NCBI GenBank assembly: GCA_028641055.1
Contig: CM054060.1
Coordinates: forward strand, 160,086,322 to 160,150,321
Length of the DNA stretch: 64,000 nucleotides
Source of the DNA: Alopecurus myosuroides
Taxonomy: Eukaryota > Streptophyta > Magnoliopsida > Poales > Poaceae
Direction: 5' to 3'
Shown here: in pieces, positions 21,626-34,362 of the stretch
How positions within the stretch are numbered: the stretch's first letter is position 1
Layout of the letters: each line of letters opens with the position of its first letter
Translations under genes and position numbers: made by a program
Notes under the pieces: model-generated
What the model saw: the letters and a program-made list of their open reading frames with translations, nothing else
What the model was told of the DNA's origin: nothing
Database searches by the model: none

Positions 21626-24600
21626 TGTAACATCCCAAGTTTTGCTAACAAAGGGTTGTGGTGTTGTGTTCATGTCATATCATACATGGAAAATTTGGAC
21701 CAAGATTTAAATTCAATTTCAATGAAACTTGCATAAAAATCACTTAAAGTGATCACCCAAAATTTGAATTAAAAACATTTTCAAATTTGAAAAACATTAA
21801 CATGGTGAGGTTGGAAATTTTGTGAGGTTTCCAAATATCATTTTTGAAAAAATTTGTGTTTGCAAAAGGCCCTCAAAACGATGTTTTCTATCATCTTTTA
21901 ATCAGAGAAAGAACTCAATGAAATTTCATCGTTTTCCAGGGAGTTATTGTAATTTCCCTTTTCTTTTTGCTTTCTTCTACCTTGAGACAGAAGGATGCAG
22001 CTGCGTGTCGTCACCGTCGCCGTCGATGCCACCTCCTCCCTGCCTCTCCCCTTGCGTGGATAGGAGCCCATAGGCGTCCCCATCGCTCTCTCCTCCCTCC
22101 TCCTCGCCCGATGTTCTCCCTCCTTCTCCCTGCAGAACTCGAACCCATGCGAAACCCTAGCCCGTCGGCCACCAGACCGCACCGCCGCTACGCGCCGCCC
22201 CATGACCACTAAAGCATTCCCAGAGCTCCACGAGGTCCTCCTCTACCTCCCTGTCCACCCTCTCTTGCCGGGAAGCCGCCAATCTCTGGAATTTTGTCGT
22301 CACTGTCAACTCCGGCCGCCGGTTCCCCGCGCTCACCGTCGTCGATTCCGGCCACTCCTCACTTCCCCGTGACCTCCACGAGCACCACGGTGAGCTTAAG
22401 AGCCTCCCCATGTCGTGGCCTTGCTTCCCCGTGCCCCGTAGTGTACTGCCGCCGTGCACCCCCTTCGGCCGCCGTTGGACCTCGTCGCCGGCGAGGATTC
22501 CGGCGACCAAATGGTCACCCGCTGCCACCCCTCGACTCCCCTCGGCCTAATCTAGCTTACACACTAAATCGATTCGTCCAATTTGTGACAAATTGATTGA
22601 TTTCATGTTCATTTGAGAAGATCCTCTCCGTGTGACGTCACTATGATGTCATAATTCTTGTTTTCCTATTTCTAGAAAATGAGTAATAATTACAAAAAAT
22701 GGGTAATATTTGTAAAATCAATAAATAATGTTTTATAATTCAGAAAAATAAAAGGAAGGTACAAAAACGTTCAGAAAAATATAATCTAGATGTTTATGTA
22801 ATTTTCAAACATGTTTGACAAAGTTGATTTTTGACCATTATTTTAATATTGTTTAATTCATTTAAAATAGAGAAAATAAGTTTTTATTAAATAAAATTAG
22901 AGAAATACAATTATATACCAAATTGCTCAAAATGGAAAATGCAACCCATTTATGATGTTTTCAAAGCCATTTGATAAATTAAAATTAGTCTCACTTTCAG
23001 AATTGTCCGAAGTGCCCCTCCGGGGTCCATTTCGGGCTAATTTCTGCTAAACCGCATAAGTGACATCCGAACCCTAGCAACCCATTAAACATGTCTAGGG
23101 ATTTATTTCAGTGCATTAACTTGTCCATGCATACATATTGCGCAGTGCATTATGCCATGTGTTGAATGTTCTCTCCCTTTTCGGTGTTTGTTCTTATCGG
23201 TAGAACGCGACTCCGAAGAGAAGGCCAACAATACTATCTACGAATACTTGATCCTAACCGTCAAGTAAAGCACTTATTATAGAAGATGTATCTATTGGTT
23301 TTCTTATAACCAAGGCAAGCATAACCTCTTATCTGCTCATATATGTTTTTGAACGAGATTTGATTCTCGTACTTTGCATTCGGTTCCAAACTATTTGATG
23401 TCAGTAGATATAGATCCCTCATATATTGCATTGCCTCAATACCATGATCCACTGCTTCTAGCCGCCATAGTTTTGCTTCTGTGCAACATCAGAGCCTTAT
23501 ATTTGCTATGCTTAGTCATATAGTTTTGTTTAGCTCTGCTCCATCCGGTTGATGAATCAGAGTTGCGCATGAATCTAGTATGTGAGGTTGTTTTGGTAAG
23601 ATGAGTGTTGTGTTGTTAACTTGACTAAGGCTTGGACGGGAGGCCACTTGGGAAGTAGTCGTTTGTCATGTACTTGCCAACCCTAGGAGTAAGGTCTCGC
23701 CGAAGAAACCAAGACTGAGCGTGCAACCACACGCGAGGCCTAACAGACCGCGCTCGACCAACTAACTTGTTTTGCTCTATCTGTGAGTCACGTAGTTTGG
23801 GAGTTCCATCTGCGTGTGAGTCAAAAAACTTTTGGAGGTGTTTAGGGCGTGACCGGGACAAGTGATGGACATACACGCATCTTGATCCCGACTCACAGAA
23901 CAGGTTCCGTCAGGAGGTGGCCAACTCCCTGTTGACGAGGTGGCCCTGTTTGGGTTGACTCATGGATAGGGCCGAGCAAGGTAAAGGTCGTGGCCAACCA
24001 CACTCTGCCGGCACATCGTCGGAAGTGTGCCAATAGCTTGGCATTAAGAGTCGGATGGTACGTGTGGGTAAAGTGTACATCCCTGCAGGGTAATCTTTTC
24101 GAGAAGCCGTGTCCATGGTTACAGACGACTTGGTGGAAGATACGAGGTCATAGATAACATGAACGAGAGACTAAAACCTGTTGACAATGAATGAAGGGTG
24201 CCTCCTCGGAGATGCCAAGAGGGGTGATCCTTGTAGCATAAGATGCTGGGAAAATGATGTTGGTGGATGAAAAGATGACGATTTCAGTAGTTGAGCAGTC
24301 TTCTTATCTATTTTGAAAACACTCCATGAGACATGCTATTCCTTCCTCAACTTGGAAAACAAAGGTGGCTTTACGCAAAATAACCTTCATAAAACCCTTT
24401 TCCGAAACAACAAATATATAATAGGTTAACTAAGTCTTGTTGAGTACCTCCCGCACTCAGGTTTGCTTAATTTTGGTCCAGGTGAAGTTTCTCACTCCAG
24501 TGGTGGTTTCAACGTGGACATCGACGAGTAGTTTGGGGTTCCAAGTAGCGGCCTGGAATCTATGGGCTGGGACGTCGCCTTATGTTGCGGCCTCTTAGGC

Positions 24601-25166
24601 CATTTGGTTCTTGTTTTCTAGCAATGTAGTTTGCCTTCCGTTGTCTGGTGTAATGTTGGGTCATGTGACCTCTGGTTGTAAAGCTATACTCTAGTAACAC
24701 CTATTTAATACAACTTACATGTCTAGAGTGTTGCTTTGATTGGTTGTTGGTTTCGAGCTCATTGTTATACAGTTTTGGCTATGTCTGCGTAGTTGTCGCA
24801 GTCGAGGGGTTGTGGAGCCGATGATCCATGTCCGAGCACGCCTGCCGATGTGATTTGGCCTAGGGCTTGGTAACCCCAGTAACCCTCGATTGTTGTTGCA
24901 CTTCCTGGACACATAGCATCTCTGTATAGATTTGGTCCCGGTCCTTTAGTTTCATACGATTCTTGGACGCTTTGATATGCATAGTTGGTTATGACTAGCA
25001 TGGACACAAGTAGTAGTATTACCGATGTTATCCGGCCTGCGTGCCGAAGAATCTGGTCTACCTGCCATTGTTTGTTGCGGCCGGGGCTGGTAACCTTGAA
25101 GCCCTTGTGGGTCCATGACTAGGAGCGCATAACAGTATGTATACCTCTGGGCCCGGGGTCGTGACA
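21626..25166 (+). repeat. 5' LTR, 3.5 kb
   Basis: TGTAACATCCCAAG at the start, GGGTCGTGACA at the end. It has an AT-rich upstream part, a GC-rich leader-like section (about 21990-22560) with a donor-like GTGAGC at 22390, and the palindrome-rich block at 24081-24140. The first 2.5 kb is repeated at 28940-31497 with many substitutions and small indels, so the insertion is old. Confidence 0.85.
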
Positions 25167-25171
25167 AGTCA

Positions 25172-25186
25172 TGATATCAGAGCAGG
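25172..25186 (+). other. Primer binding site (tRNA-Met type)
   Basis: TGATATCAGAGCAGG, 5 bases after the LTR end; one mismatch to the TGGTATCAGAGC complement of initiator tRNA-Met. Confidence 0.75.
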
Positions 25187-28100
25187 ACTGCCTGTAGGAA
25201 AACCTTACTGCTTGGTCGATGTTGAGTCTGTAGTTTGTGAAAACTATTTTGAAACCACAAACGAGATGTGAAAACCTTCTTAGGATTCATTTTACTCCTT
25301 ATCTAGAATCGCTGTAACTCCGGGTCACCTTACATGTTTTGTTTCGAAAAGGTTCTAGTCATTCAAAACCTAGGTGCCTTCGTCGGCAAGGACGTTTCTT
25401 TTACCAAAGTTGACCTAGTGTTGAGTTTCTAGAGTCGTGTGTGCTCCATACTTCGTTACCTTTTGAGTCAGCTGGGAGATTCCTTTCCATCAGAATCTCT
25501 TAGTGTTATGTGGATTCCACCTCCTCATGTTCTAAAGTCTCAACTACAGAATCTCGAGATTTCCTTTTCATCTCGAATGTATCTGTTATCCTCTGCTAAA
25601 ATTCTTCTGGAGTTATGTTTGTCTTTTGAAAGATACTTCATGATTTCTTTTCGTAGTGTCCTTTAAGGCACTCAGATAGTACCTATTCCTTTCTAAATGT
25701 TTTTAACCCTTGAGCTTGAACCTAAGGCCCCGGAATGTGCTGAATTACGGTGGTTTGTATCATGTGGTTTATAACCATGTGATGCTCACGCCATCAGTAC
25801 AGGATGTTGACCTTTAACACAAGTTTCGTTTCTTTGAATACTGAGGAATCTGTTCTACCTCAGGGTGGCTAGGCAACTCCAACTCTCATATCCATAGGTT
25901 TTCTTTTGGAACCAACAGGGATCACAACAAGAGTGATCATCATGGCCTCCACATCTTTGTTCTTATTTCAGCTATACCAATTCTTGGCATGGGTTCTACA
26001 AACGAGTATTACCCTGTGCAATCAACATGATCTTAGGAATTCTCCGGAGCATGTTCCTATCTTCCAGATGCTCTCAAATCTCCATCCGTTGTTTTGGACA
26101 TCAAGTTGCATATGTGTATTGGAGTCTTCCAAGGCATTTGCTATTGTGTTCAGTCAGGACATTCTACCTTGGAATGTCAGGTTAAACAAACTCCAGTACC
26201 TCGTTCATCTCTAGGACCAGGTCAAAGTTTTGTAATTTGCAGACTAAAGAAGTTTCATTACCTTCTGTTCTGTTCTACCTTCGATTATCCCACTCTTTTC
26301 TATCAAGAGATCATGTTGAGTTTCATGATCTTATTGGTGAAGTGATGCTCTTACACGTCTTCACTCACCCTTCCTCCAAGCTTGAATGCGTGAGAATCAT
26401 GGGTCTGTGCATTGACATGTGTATCAGATATTCTTAGCAATCCTTATTGCTTTGAAAAATCTAAGAAACATGTGTATCCTTCTTAGCCCTACTGGTCAAC
26501 CGGTCTCTACTAATAGTTGACCGTGTTACCAAATCCGTTCATTCCGGCGACATTCTTGGTCAGAGAGTTAGGTTCATGCCGAAGCTCTCAAGATCATATT
26601 GACTGCTTTGAAAAGCAAGATTCCTTTCGAACTCCAAGACATATCGGTAGTTTGTGATATTCTGGTTGTCTTTCTAGAAGTATCACCAGGTTGTTACCTG
26701 ACCGTGATGTCTAAACAAGGGGTCATATGAACTACTCCTTTCTCCAAGAAACTATGCTGGATACCCTGGACTAGTTGGTTAAGCTTAAACAATAACTTGG
26801 AGAGTTGAAAGACAATGGCCCTGCCTAACTTGATCCTTCGTTAAGGGATGTCTAGTTCCTTTATGTTGAAGTATGATAGTCTCTCCTTCATGGACATGCT
26901 ATCTAACAAATTTTTGATTTGAGTTGGGCTATCGTCAAATCAAGATCAGATCCAAGGACTATCTTGATGGTGTTTTCACTCATGGTGTCTTGCTCGAGTA
27001 TACCTGCATGTCCTTTAGCCTGGCAAATATTTTTCCTGGTTCATATATCATATGAATCCCTCTTCTTGGATTGTTTTGATAGTCGTGTTGTCGAGCCCAT
27101 CGATGACATTCCTACTTATCCGAGTTGCAAGAGGTTCATGTCAAACAATTGGCACTAATGTTGGAAACTTTTGAGAACCATCTTTGTGTCATCACGAAGT
27201 TGTGTTCTGGATGTTCGAAGTGACTTTCTCCGGTTCATTTGCGTATGGTTAAAGTTGACGCCATGGACTGGAGTATAGTTTCCTTGTTCCCTCGGGAATA
27301 ATCCTACCTAGGTCATTCATGTGTTGACTATTCTGGAGATGGATGGTTGTACCTCTATTTCCTGAAGAAGTTTGCATCCACACCAAGCCACTGACTGATT
27401 GTCCATAAAAGAGAAGAACTCTAAGAACTTCGTTATCTTTGTAATCATATCCCCAACAAGGACTCCGATGGGTTCCATTGCAAGTAATCCATGTAGGTGC
27501 AACCGTCTTTCACAAGTTGCCAACACATGAGTTCCATAATCTCGCTCATCTTCTTGAGCTTGACATTATAGTCCATATCTTGAGAATCCAGTAAATGTAT
27601 ATCGTAGGTAACCGGTGCAATCTCTGTGATCAAACATGTTGATTCTGAATCATCCTCCCACTAACCAGAGCTGAATCTCAAGCAACACCGATGGTTGGTG
27701 TTCCCTCAAGAGTATTGAATTAGGTCCTTCTGAAAATATGACATGGTTGATGTTGTGGTTGACACAATTAGCCGGAAGGCCTAACATTATCTCTCTTTGA
27801 ATCAGCAAAAACAACCACTCCTTGTGAGAATGATTGTGTGACTCATTCTAGAAGTTTCCCCTCCCCGTTCTTCCAAACTGGAGTTCTACATTCACTTGAT
27901 GACCTATAGAAGGCTTGTCATGAGCCTACTGCCGGTATCTAGAACATCAGGGATAGCTTGGAAGTTGATCTTTCCAATATCTCTCTATTGAACCTCCAAA
28001 ACCTTTGTTCGAGTGGAAACAAGTTCATCATGAAAACATCTCGTGGTGTTTTGTAACCGCCATTGATCAGTTCCCATTTTCAAGTTGTTTCACTTAAAGT

Positions 28101-28925
28101 TCTAATCATCTCACACATTGTGTGACTTTGTCAGTCACTTCAGCCATGGGGTCTTAACCATGTGGTAGATGTATTTCTACGTCAAATCCACAATAGGAAA
28201 GAAATTTCCTATTTTCCTTCAATGTTTCAATCCCTGTTGGTTACTAATCCTTATGGTGTGAACAAGAATTCCTCCTTAATTACGATGTTCCAACATTCTT
28301 TGGTTAGTCATCTTCTGCCGTGACGTAACATCCCGATTCTTGAAACGGTTTTACACAAAATTTGATGGAATGGTTGAAATTTCCGTTATCTTTCGTGTCC
28401 ACTCCGAAGAGTGAACATGATCATGTATTCAATTTTCTCTGACACACGAATTACAGTGTTTTCTCGTGTTTCCCCTCGTCTACGGATATTATGTTGTGGT
28501 ATCCAAGACCATCCTCTCCATCTTGGTATTCTGTTGAAGAAACCTCTATGCCACAAGTTGTTCAACCTTTCTTTTCCAAAAGGATTTAAAGTCTTCTGCA
28601 AAGCTGATATTCTAAATCCTTTCAAGAACATTCGTCCACAAACTTGAAACCTTCTCCTATTCCTCCGTTACCTTGACGTGTTTCATGGTTGCTAGCTCAT
28701 GAGTTGTTTGTGAAACTGTTTTCCTGAGTTGGCCATGAGATACTCGATCTTCGTGAGATCAATTCCTAAGAGTTTTCCCTCTTACCTAAGGTGTAGCCAC
28801 TGGATATCTTCGCAAGTGCTATGGATCAACCTCGTCAAGAAGAGAACCGTAAGGTTCGAGAAGATCATTCAAACCAGTGTTCCTTCTTTCTTTCCCCTTC
28901 AGGAATCTCGGGACGAGATTCTTGT
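25187..28925 (+). pseudogene. Heavily decayed gag-pol region
   Basis: No frame longer than about 100 codons survives. The clearest remnant is a reverse transcriptase core at about 26917-27155: DLSWAIVKSRSDPRTI, then a stretch ending SLFLDCFDSRVVEP and IDDIPTYPS. This aligns by eye with the Gypsy RT pattern DLRSGYHQI...D.PKTAF...F...LD.FVVVFIDDILIYS. The tyrosine/valine before the catalytic pair is changed (PIDDI). Gag, protease, RNase H and integrase cannot be placed with confidence. Overall AT-richness and many lost codons fit long neutral decay. Confidence 0.6.
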
Positions 28926-28933
28926 AAGGGGGG
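28926..28933 (+). other. Polypurine tract
   Basis: AAGGGGGG, 6 bases before the 3' LTR. It follows the reading SRDEILV, the usual run-out of pol in this type of element. Confidence 0.7.
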
Positions 28934-28939
28934 TAGTTT

Positions 28940-31497
28940 TGTAACATCCCAAGTTTTGCTAACAAAGGGTTGTGGTGTTGTGTTCATGGCATAGCATGCA
29001 TGAAAAATTTGAACCAAGTTTTAAATTGAATTTCAATGAAACTTGCATAAAAATCACTTAAAGTGATCACCCAAAATTTGAATTAAAGACATTTTAAATT
29101 TTGAAAAACAAAAACATGGTGAGGTTGGAAATTTTGTGAGGTTTCCAAATATCATTTTTGCAAAAATTTCTGTTTGCAAAAAGGCCCTCAAAACGATGTT
29201 TTCTGCCATGTTTTAATCAGAGAAGGACCTCAATGAAATTTCATCATTTTCCAGGGGGGTATAGTAATTTCCCTTTTCTTTTTGCTTTCTTATACCTTGA
29301 GACAGAAGGATGCAGCTGCGTGTCCTCACCGTCGCCGTCGACGCCACCTCCTCCCTGCCTCTATCCTTGTGTGGATAGGAGCCCATAGGCGTCCCCATCG
29401 CTCTCTCCTCCCTCCTCCTCGCCCGCTGTTCTCCCTCCTTCTCCCTGCAGAACCCGAACCCGTGCGAAACTCTAGCCCGTCGGCTGCTGGACCGCGCCGC
29501 CGCTACGCCCCGCCCCGTGACCACTAAAGCATTCCCATAGCTCCATGAGGTCCTCCTCTACCTCCCCGTCCACCCTCGCTTGTCGGGAAGCCGCCAATCG
29601 CCGTAATTTTGTCGTCACTGTCAAGTCCGGCGCCGGCTCCCCGCGCTCACCGCCGTCGATTCCGGCCACTCCTCGCTTCCCCGTCACCTCCACGAGCACC
29701 ACGGTGAGCTTATGAGCCTCCCCATGCCGTCGCCTTGCTTCCCCGTGCCCCATAGCGCACTGCCTCCGTGCACCCCCTTCGGCCGTCGTTGGACCTCATC
29801 GCCGGCGAGGTTTCCGGTGACCAAATGGTCACCCGCTGCCACCCCTCGACTCCCCTCGGCCTACTCTAGCTTACACACTAAATCGATTCATCCAATTTGC
29901 GACAAATTGATCGATTTCATGTACATCTGAGAAGATCCTCTCCGTGTGATGTCAGAGTGACGTCACTATGATTTCATAATTCTTTTTTTCTTATTTCCAG
30001 AAAATGAGTAATAATTACAAAAAATGGGTAATATTTGTAAAATCAATAAATAATGTTTTATAATTCAGAAAAATAAAAGGAAGGTATTAAAATGTTTAGA
30101 AAAATATAATCTAGCTGTTTATGTCATTTTCAAACATGTTTGACAAAGTTGATTTTTGACCATTATTTTAATATTGTTTTAATTCATTTAAAATAGAGAA
30201 AATAAGTTTTTATTCAGTAAAATTAGAAAATACAAGTTATATACCAAATTGCTCAAAATTACTAATGCAATCTATTTATGATGTTTTCAAACCCATTTGA
30301 GCAATTAAAATTATTCTCACTTTCAGAATTGTCCGAACTGCCCCTCTGGGGTCCATTTCGGGCTAATTTGTGCTAAACTGCATAACGGACATCCGAACCC
30401 TAGCAACCCATTAAATATGTCTAGGGCTTTATTTCAGTGCATGAACTTGTCCATGCATAGATATTGCGCATTGCATTATGCCATGTGTTGAATGTTCTCT
30501 CCCTTTCCGGTGTTTGTTCTTATCGGTAGAACGCGACTCCGAAGAGAAGGCCAACAATGCCATCGACGAATACTTGATCCTAACCGACAAGTCAAGCACT
30601 TATTCCAGAAGATGTATCTATTGGATTTCTTATAACCAAGGCAAGCATAACCTCTTATCTTCTCATATATGTTTTCGAACGACATTTGATTCTCGTACTT
30701 TGCATTCGGTTCCAAACTATTTGATGTCACAAGATATAGATCCCCTATATATTGCATTGCCTCAATACCATGATCCACTGCTCCTAGCCAACATAGTTTT
30801 GCTTGTGCGCAACACCAGAGCCTAAATTTGCTATGCTTAGTCATATAGTTTTGTTTAGCTCTACTCCATCCGGTTGATGAATCAGAGTTGCGCATGAATC
30901 TAGTATGGTAGGTTGATTTGGTAAGATGAGTGTTTTGTGGTTAACTTGACTAAGGCCTGGACGGGAGGCCACTTGGGAAGTGGTTGTTTGTCCTGTACTT
31001 GCCAACCCTAGGAGTAAGGTCTCGCCGGAGAAACCAAGACTGAGCGTGGAACCACACGCGGGGCCTAACAAACCGCGCTCGACCAACTAACTTGTTTTGC
31101 TCTATCCGTGAGTCACGTAGTTTGGGAGTTCCATTTGTGTGTGTGTCAAAAACCTTTTGGAGGTGTTTATGGAGTGACTGGGACAAGTGATGGACCTACA
31201 CGGATCTTGATCCCGACTCACAGAACAGGTGCCGTCAGGAGGTGGCCAACTCCCTGTTGACGGGGTGGCCCTGTTTGGGTTGACTCATGGATAGGGCCGA
31301 GTAAGGTAAAGGTCGTGGCCAAGCACACTCTGCCGGCACGTCGTCGGAAGTGTGTCAATGGCTTGGCATTAAGAGTCGGATGGTACGTGTGGGTAAAGTG
31401 TATATCCCTGTAGGGTAATCTTTTCGAGAAGTCGTGTCCACGGTTACGGACGACTTGGTGGAAGATACAAGGTCATAGATAACATGAACGAGAGACT
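28940..31497 (+). repeat. 3' LTR, truncated
   Basis: Direct repeat of 21626-24170. It diverges abruptly at 31497 after GAGAGACT, where LINE sequence starts. It keeps the GC-rich section (29310-29860), the donor-like GTGAGC at 29704 and a palindrome-rich block (31406-31470) with CCCTGTAGGG instead of CCCTGCAGGG. Confidence 0.85.
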
Positions 31498-33000
31498 CAA
31501 GCCTACCACCTTTGTTCAGTAGATCCGCCCTCCAGCTTGGCAAGTGACCTGCCACACTGTCCACCGTATAGTGGAGCTGAGCTGCTGTAAGCTTTGTGAG
31601 GGAGAGTGACAGACCAAGGTAACACATAGGAAAAGGCGTTACAGAACACTGTAGCTCGTGCGCCACCGTTTCTGCTTCCGCATGTCCACATCTGACCAAA
31701 TACGCTGAGTACTTTTCCAGATTAGCGCGTAGCCCACATGCCTCACCAAAAAACTCCAGAATCGGAGAATCCTTGAGAGAACTCTGAAGTCCCGCACCAT
31801 TGGCCTCAAGAATGTCACCTCGTTATCCGCATAAATCGAGATCCTGTGTCGCAAACCCGTCCGCGACAGGCACGTAACCAATTCACAGGTCGTGGTCCTC
31901 TCAACATGCGGTGCAGGACCTCCACGATCATAATGAACAGTTGCGGAGATAGCGGATCTTCCTGCTTTAGTCCCTGCTTGTTGAGAATCTTCGCTCTAGG
32001 CCACCCATTAAGTAGCACCCTTGTGGAGGCTGAGGATAGAAGGGCACATACAATGGCTATTAGGACATCCCCGAAGCCCATCTTTTTCAACACCTCCAAG
32101 AGGAAGGCCTAGCTGACCGTATCAAAGACTTTTGTGATATCAAGCTTTAGAAGCACCGCCGGGGTGGCTGAGTTGTGCAGATTTCTCGCCGTTTCCCATA
32201 CATTCATAAAATTGTCATGAATGCAACGTCCACGCACGAATGCACTCTGGTGCACGCCCACGAGCGGTTGCAACACCGGTGCAATCCGGCAAGCCAGAAC
32301 CTTTGCCACCAACTTAGCAAAGTCGTGAGTGAGACTGATAGGTCGGAAGTCCTTCAACTCCTCTGCTCCTGCCTTTTTTGGCAACAACGTGATGAAGGCA
32401 TGATTTAGTGCCACAAAATCACGCATGTCCCATCTTGCCAATGAGCTGAAAGCAGCCATAACATCCTCCTTGATAATGCTCTAATAGGCTACAAAGAATA
32501 TGTTGGTGAAACCGTCTAGTCCAAGACACTTATCCAAAGGCATCCCCTTAATTGCATTCCATACTTCTTCGTTGAATTCCTCATCAAGGTGACTGATCTG
32601 CACTGTAGGGAGTTCCAAAAAGTCTAGATCCACTAAGATTTTCCTGTCCACTTCCACACAGAGGATGTTGTCATAAAAAGCATTCAGGGCCTCCGCCTTC
32701 TCCTCATGCCCCGTCTGCCTTATCCCTTCTACTATGAGATGCCCAATGAAGTTCTTCCTTCTGCGGTGATTGGCCTGAATATGGAAGAATTTGGTACACG
32801 CGCCACCCTCGCGGAGCCACAGGATCCGTGCCCTTTGCCTAGCCAGCGGTGTTTCTAGGGAGGCGAGACTCAGAAGCTTGCCTTTAGCAATCGTTGTAGA
32901 GCGCTCTTCCACTGATAGTGTTCTTGACTCCATTGTCACATCCAACCACAAAATCACCTTGTTTGCCACTGTAGCTTAATTTCGCCGGTAAATTTACTGT
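31498..33000 (-). pseudogene. LINE ORF2 reverse transcriptase, dead
   Basis: Minus-strand blocks in order: 32969-32481 (LARQRARILWLREGGACTKF, FFHIQANHRRRKNFIG), 32459-32109 (ITLLPKKAGAEELKDFRPIS, VAKVLACRIAP, HQSAFVRGRCIHDN, LLKLDITKVFDTVS), 32099-31815 (GFGDVLIAIVCALLSSAS, LKQEDPLSPQLF), 31881-31639 (ISIYADNEVTFLRP) and 31699-31498 (CYLGLSLSLTKL, GHLPSWRADLLNKGGR). These are the RT motifs of plant L1-type LINEs. Frames change between blocks, and the catalytic YADD is YADN. The C-terminus and 3' tail are lost where the LTR begins at 31497. No endonuclease is present upstream. Confidence 0.9.
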
Positions 33001-34347
33001 TCCAGCTGGTTTGAAGGGATTGGCTTCATGCCCCCACAAACATCTATGCTTCCTGCACTACCTCAAGAAAGCCATATAAAATAAAACATTTGCTCGAGAA
33101 TGTGTAAGGAAGAGAAGACATGTCATATAATGGAAAATTTTATGTTCTCTTATGGAATAAGAGATAATTTTATAACTAAGTGAAGACACATTCTGTCTTT
33201 TTTTTTGAGGGAAGACAGACACATTCTCTCTTCACCAACATAGCAAATATTTTATGTATCAAGGTTGACGTCACCGCACTATACATGCTCTTACATGACT
33301 CTTTGCTTATTAGCACGTCTCTGTGAGCCAATGTGGCTAACTAAAATGTTAATGAGAGCTATCCAACTACAGCACGATCGACCTGATGCTGTTCCTAATA
33401 ATAATAGAGTCGGCGCAAGAAGATTCTACATGAGGAAAAGACTAGTTAATTAATCCTGCATACCGTATGAAATCATTTTGTAATATGGCGATCGAGAACT
33501 TGCCTTCGGCCACGGGCGTCGTGCCATGTTGCAACTTGCAAGTAGCCGGGGGCGCGTAACAGTGTTGGTCCGCAGAACGTGCGGCGGCGACATTTGCGTG
33601 GGAATCTCCATTATCCCCGATCGAGAAACAACCAACCCGTCGGTGAGAGCAGATCAAAGGCTCCGGCTCCTCGGCATGCTCCGACAATTTAGTTGCTCGA
33701 CGAATCGCGTTTTCGGTTCATGTTCTTCGGACTGCTAGTATTCAAATCATCCGATAAGAAGAGGAACATGTTCTTTTCTCAGACACAGATATCATGTTCT
33801 TTCAGTTTACCGGATAACACATACTACATGCATGCATGTTCGATCGTCATGATCGATGTACAGATTAAATCATGTATAACTAGCCATCCAACCGGTTTTG
33901 TTTCGCAGTAGCAAGCAGTGACCATTCGGCGTGAGAAGAGAGCAGCAGCCATCCGATCCAAGATGATTCTGTTACGGAGAGTGTACGTGCACACGTTCTG
34001 CCACCGCCACGACCCAGGGCTGCTCCGCGCTGCTCGGCCGGCCGGCGCACCATGAGCGCCACCGCGGGGGGCACGTTAACGACCGGCGCCGTCCATCCAG
34101 TTTCGTGGCCTTTCTGTCTTCGAGAGAGAGAGCACCCAGTGTCGTGTAGCACTTGGTATTTGGGCCTGGGTCACCCGAAATGAACATAGACATGCACGGC
34201 TACGCCAGGCGCTTTCTAATACGGGCCATTTACGCCAGTGGGCCGTGCACTTTCCGCTACTGTCAGCCTAGTTGCTGGGCTCCTATTTGTTTGTTGTACG
34301 GGCTGCTTTGCTCTGCATTTATATCCCTTCTTTTCCCTGGACTAAAA
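33001..34347. other. Non-repetitive-looking stretch, no gene identified
   Basis: Contains no recognisable transposon protein or gene. An 81-codon minus-strand frame (33442-33687) has no motif I know. About 33070-33260 shows imperfect inverted similarity that could be an old MITE. Base composition rises in GC from 33480 to 34260. Confidence 0.35.
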
Positions 34348-34362
34348 GTTGCGTTGTTTCTT
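34348..34362. repeat. Target-site duplication, left copy
   Basis: GTTGCGTTGTTTCTT, identical to 35313-35327. Perfect 15-bp direct repeat bounding the retroposon between them. Confidence 0.8.

Larger units (their letters stand above)
21626..31497 (+). mobile_element. Decayed long-LTR Gypsy element (chromovirus-like)
   Basis: 5' LTR 21626-25166, tRNA-Met-type PBS, 3.77 kb of heavily decayed pol, a polypurine tract, and a 3' LTR from 28940 that breaks off at 31497 where a LINE begins. The 3' LTR lacks its last ~1 kb and the right TSD, so the right end was deleted or rearranged. It inserted in the second ORF of the Athila-like element. A degenerate RT shows the orientation, and the SRDEIL stretch just before the polypurine tract is a usual C-terminal end of chromovirus-type pol. 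Confidence 0.75.

Noticed and set aside
21990..22560. GC-rich gene-like exon in the 21626 LTR
   Set aside because: The same segment occurs in the second LTR at 29310-29860, so it belongs to the LTR and is not a separate gene.
33070..33260. Possible MITE with inverted similarity (ACATTTGCT..GAATGTGT)
   Set aside because: Arms are imperfect and I could not define ends or a target-site duplication.
33442..33687. 81-codon minus-strand ORF in the low-repeat stretch
   Set aside because: No motif, promoter or neighbouring exon that I can recognise; kept only as part of an unannotated stretch.
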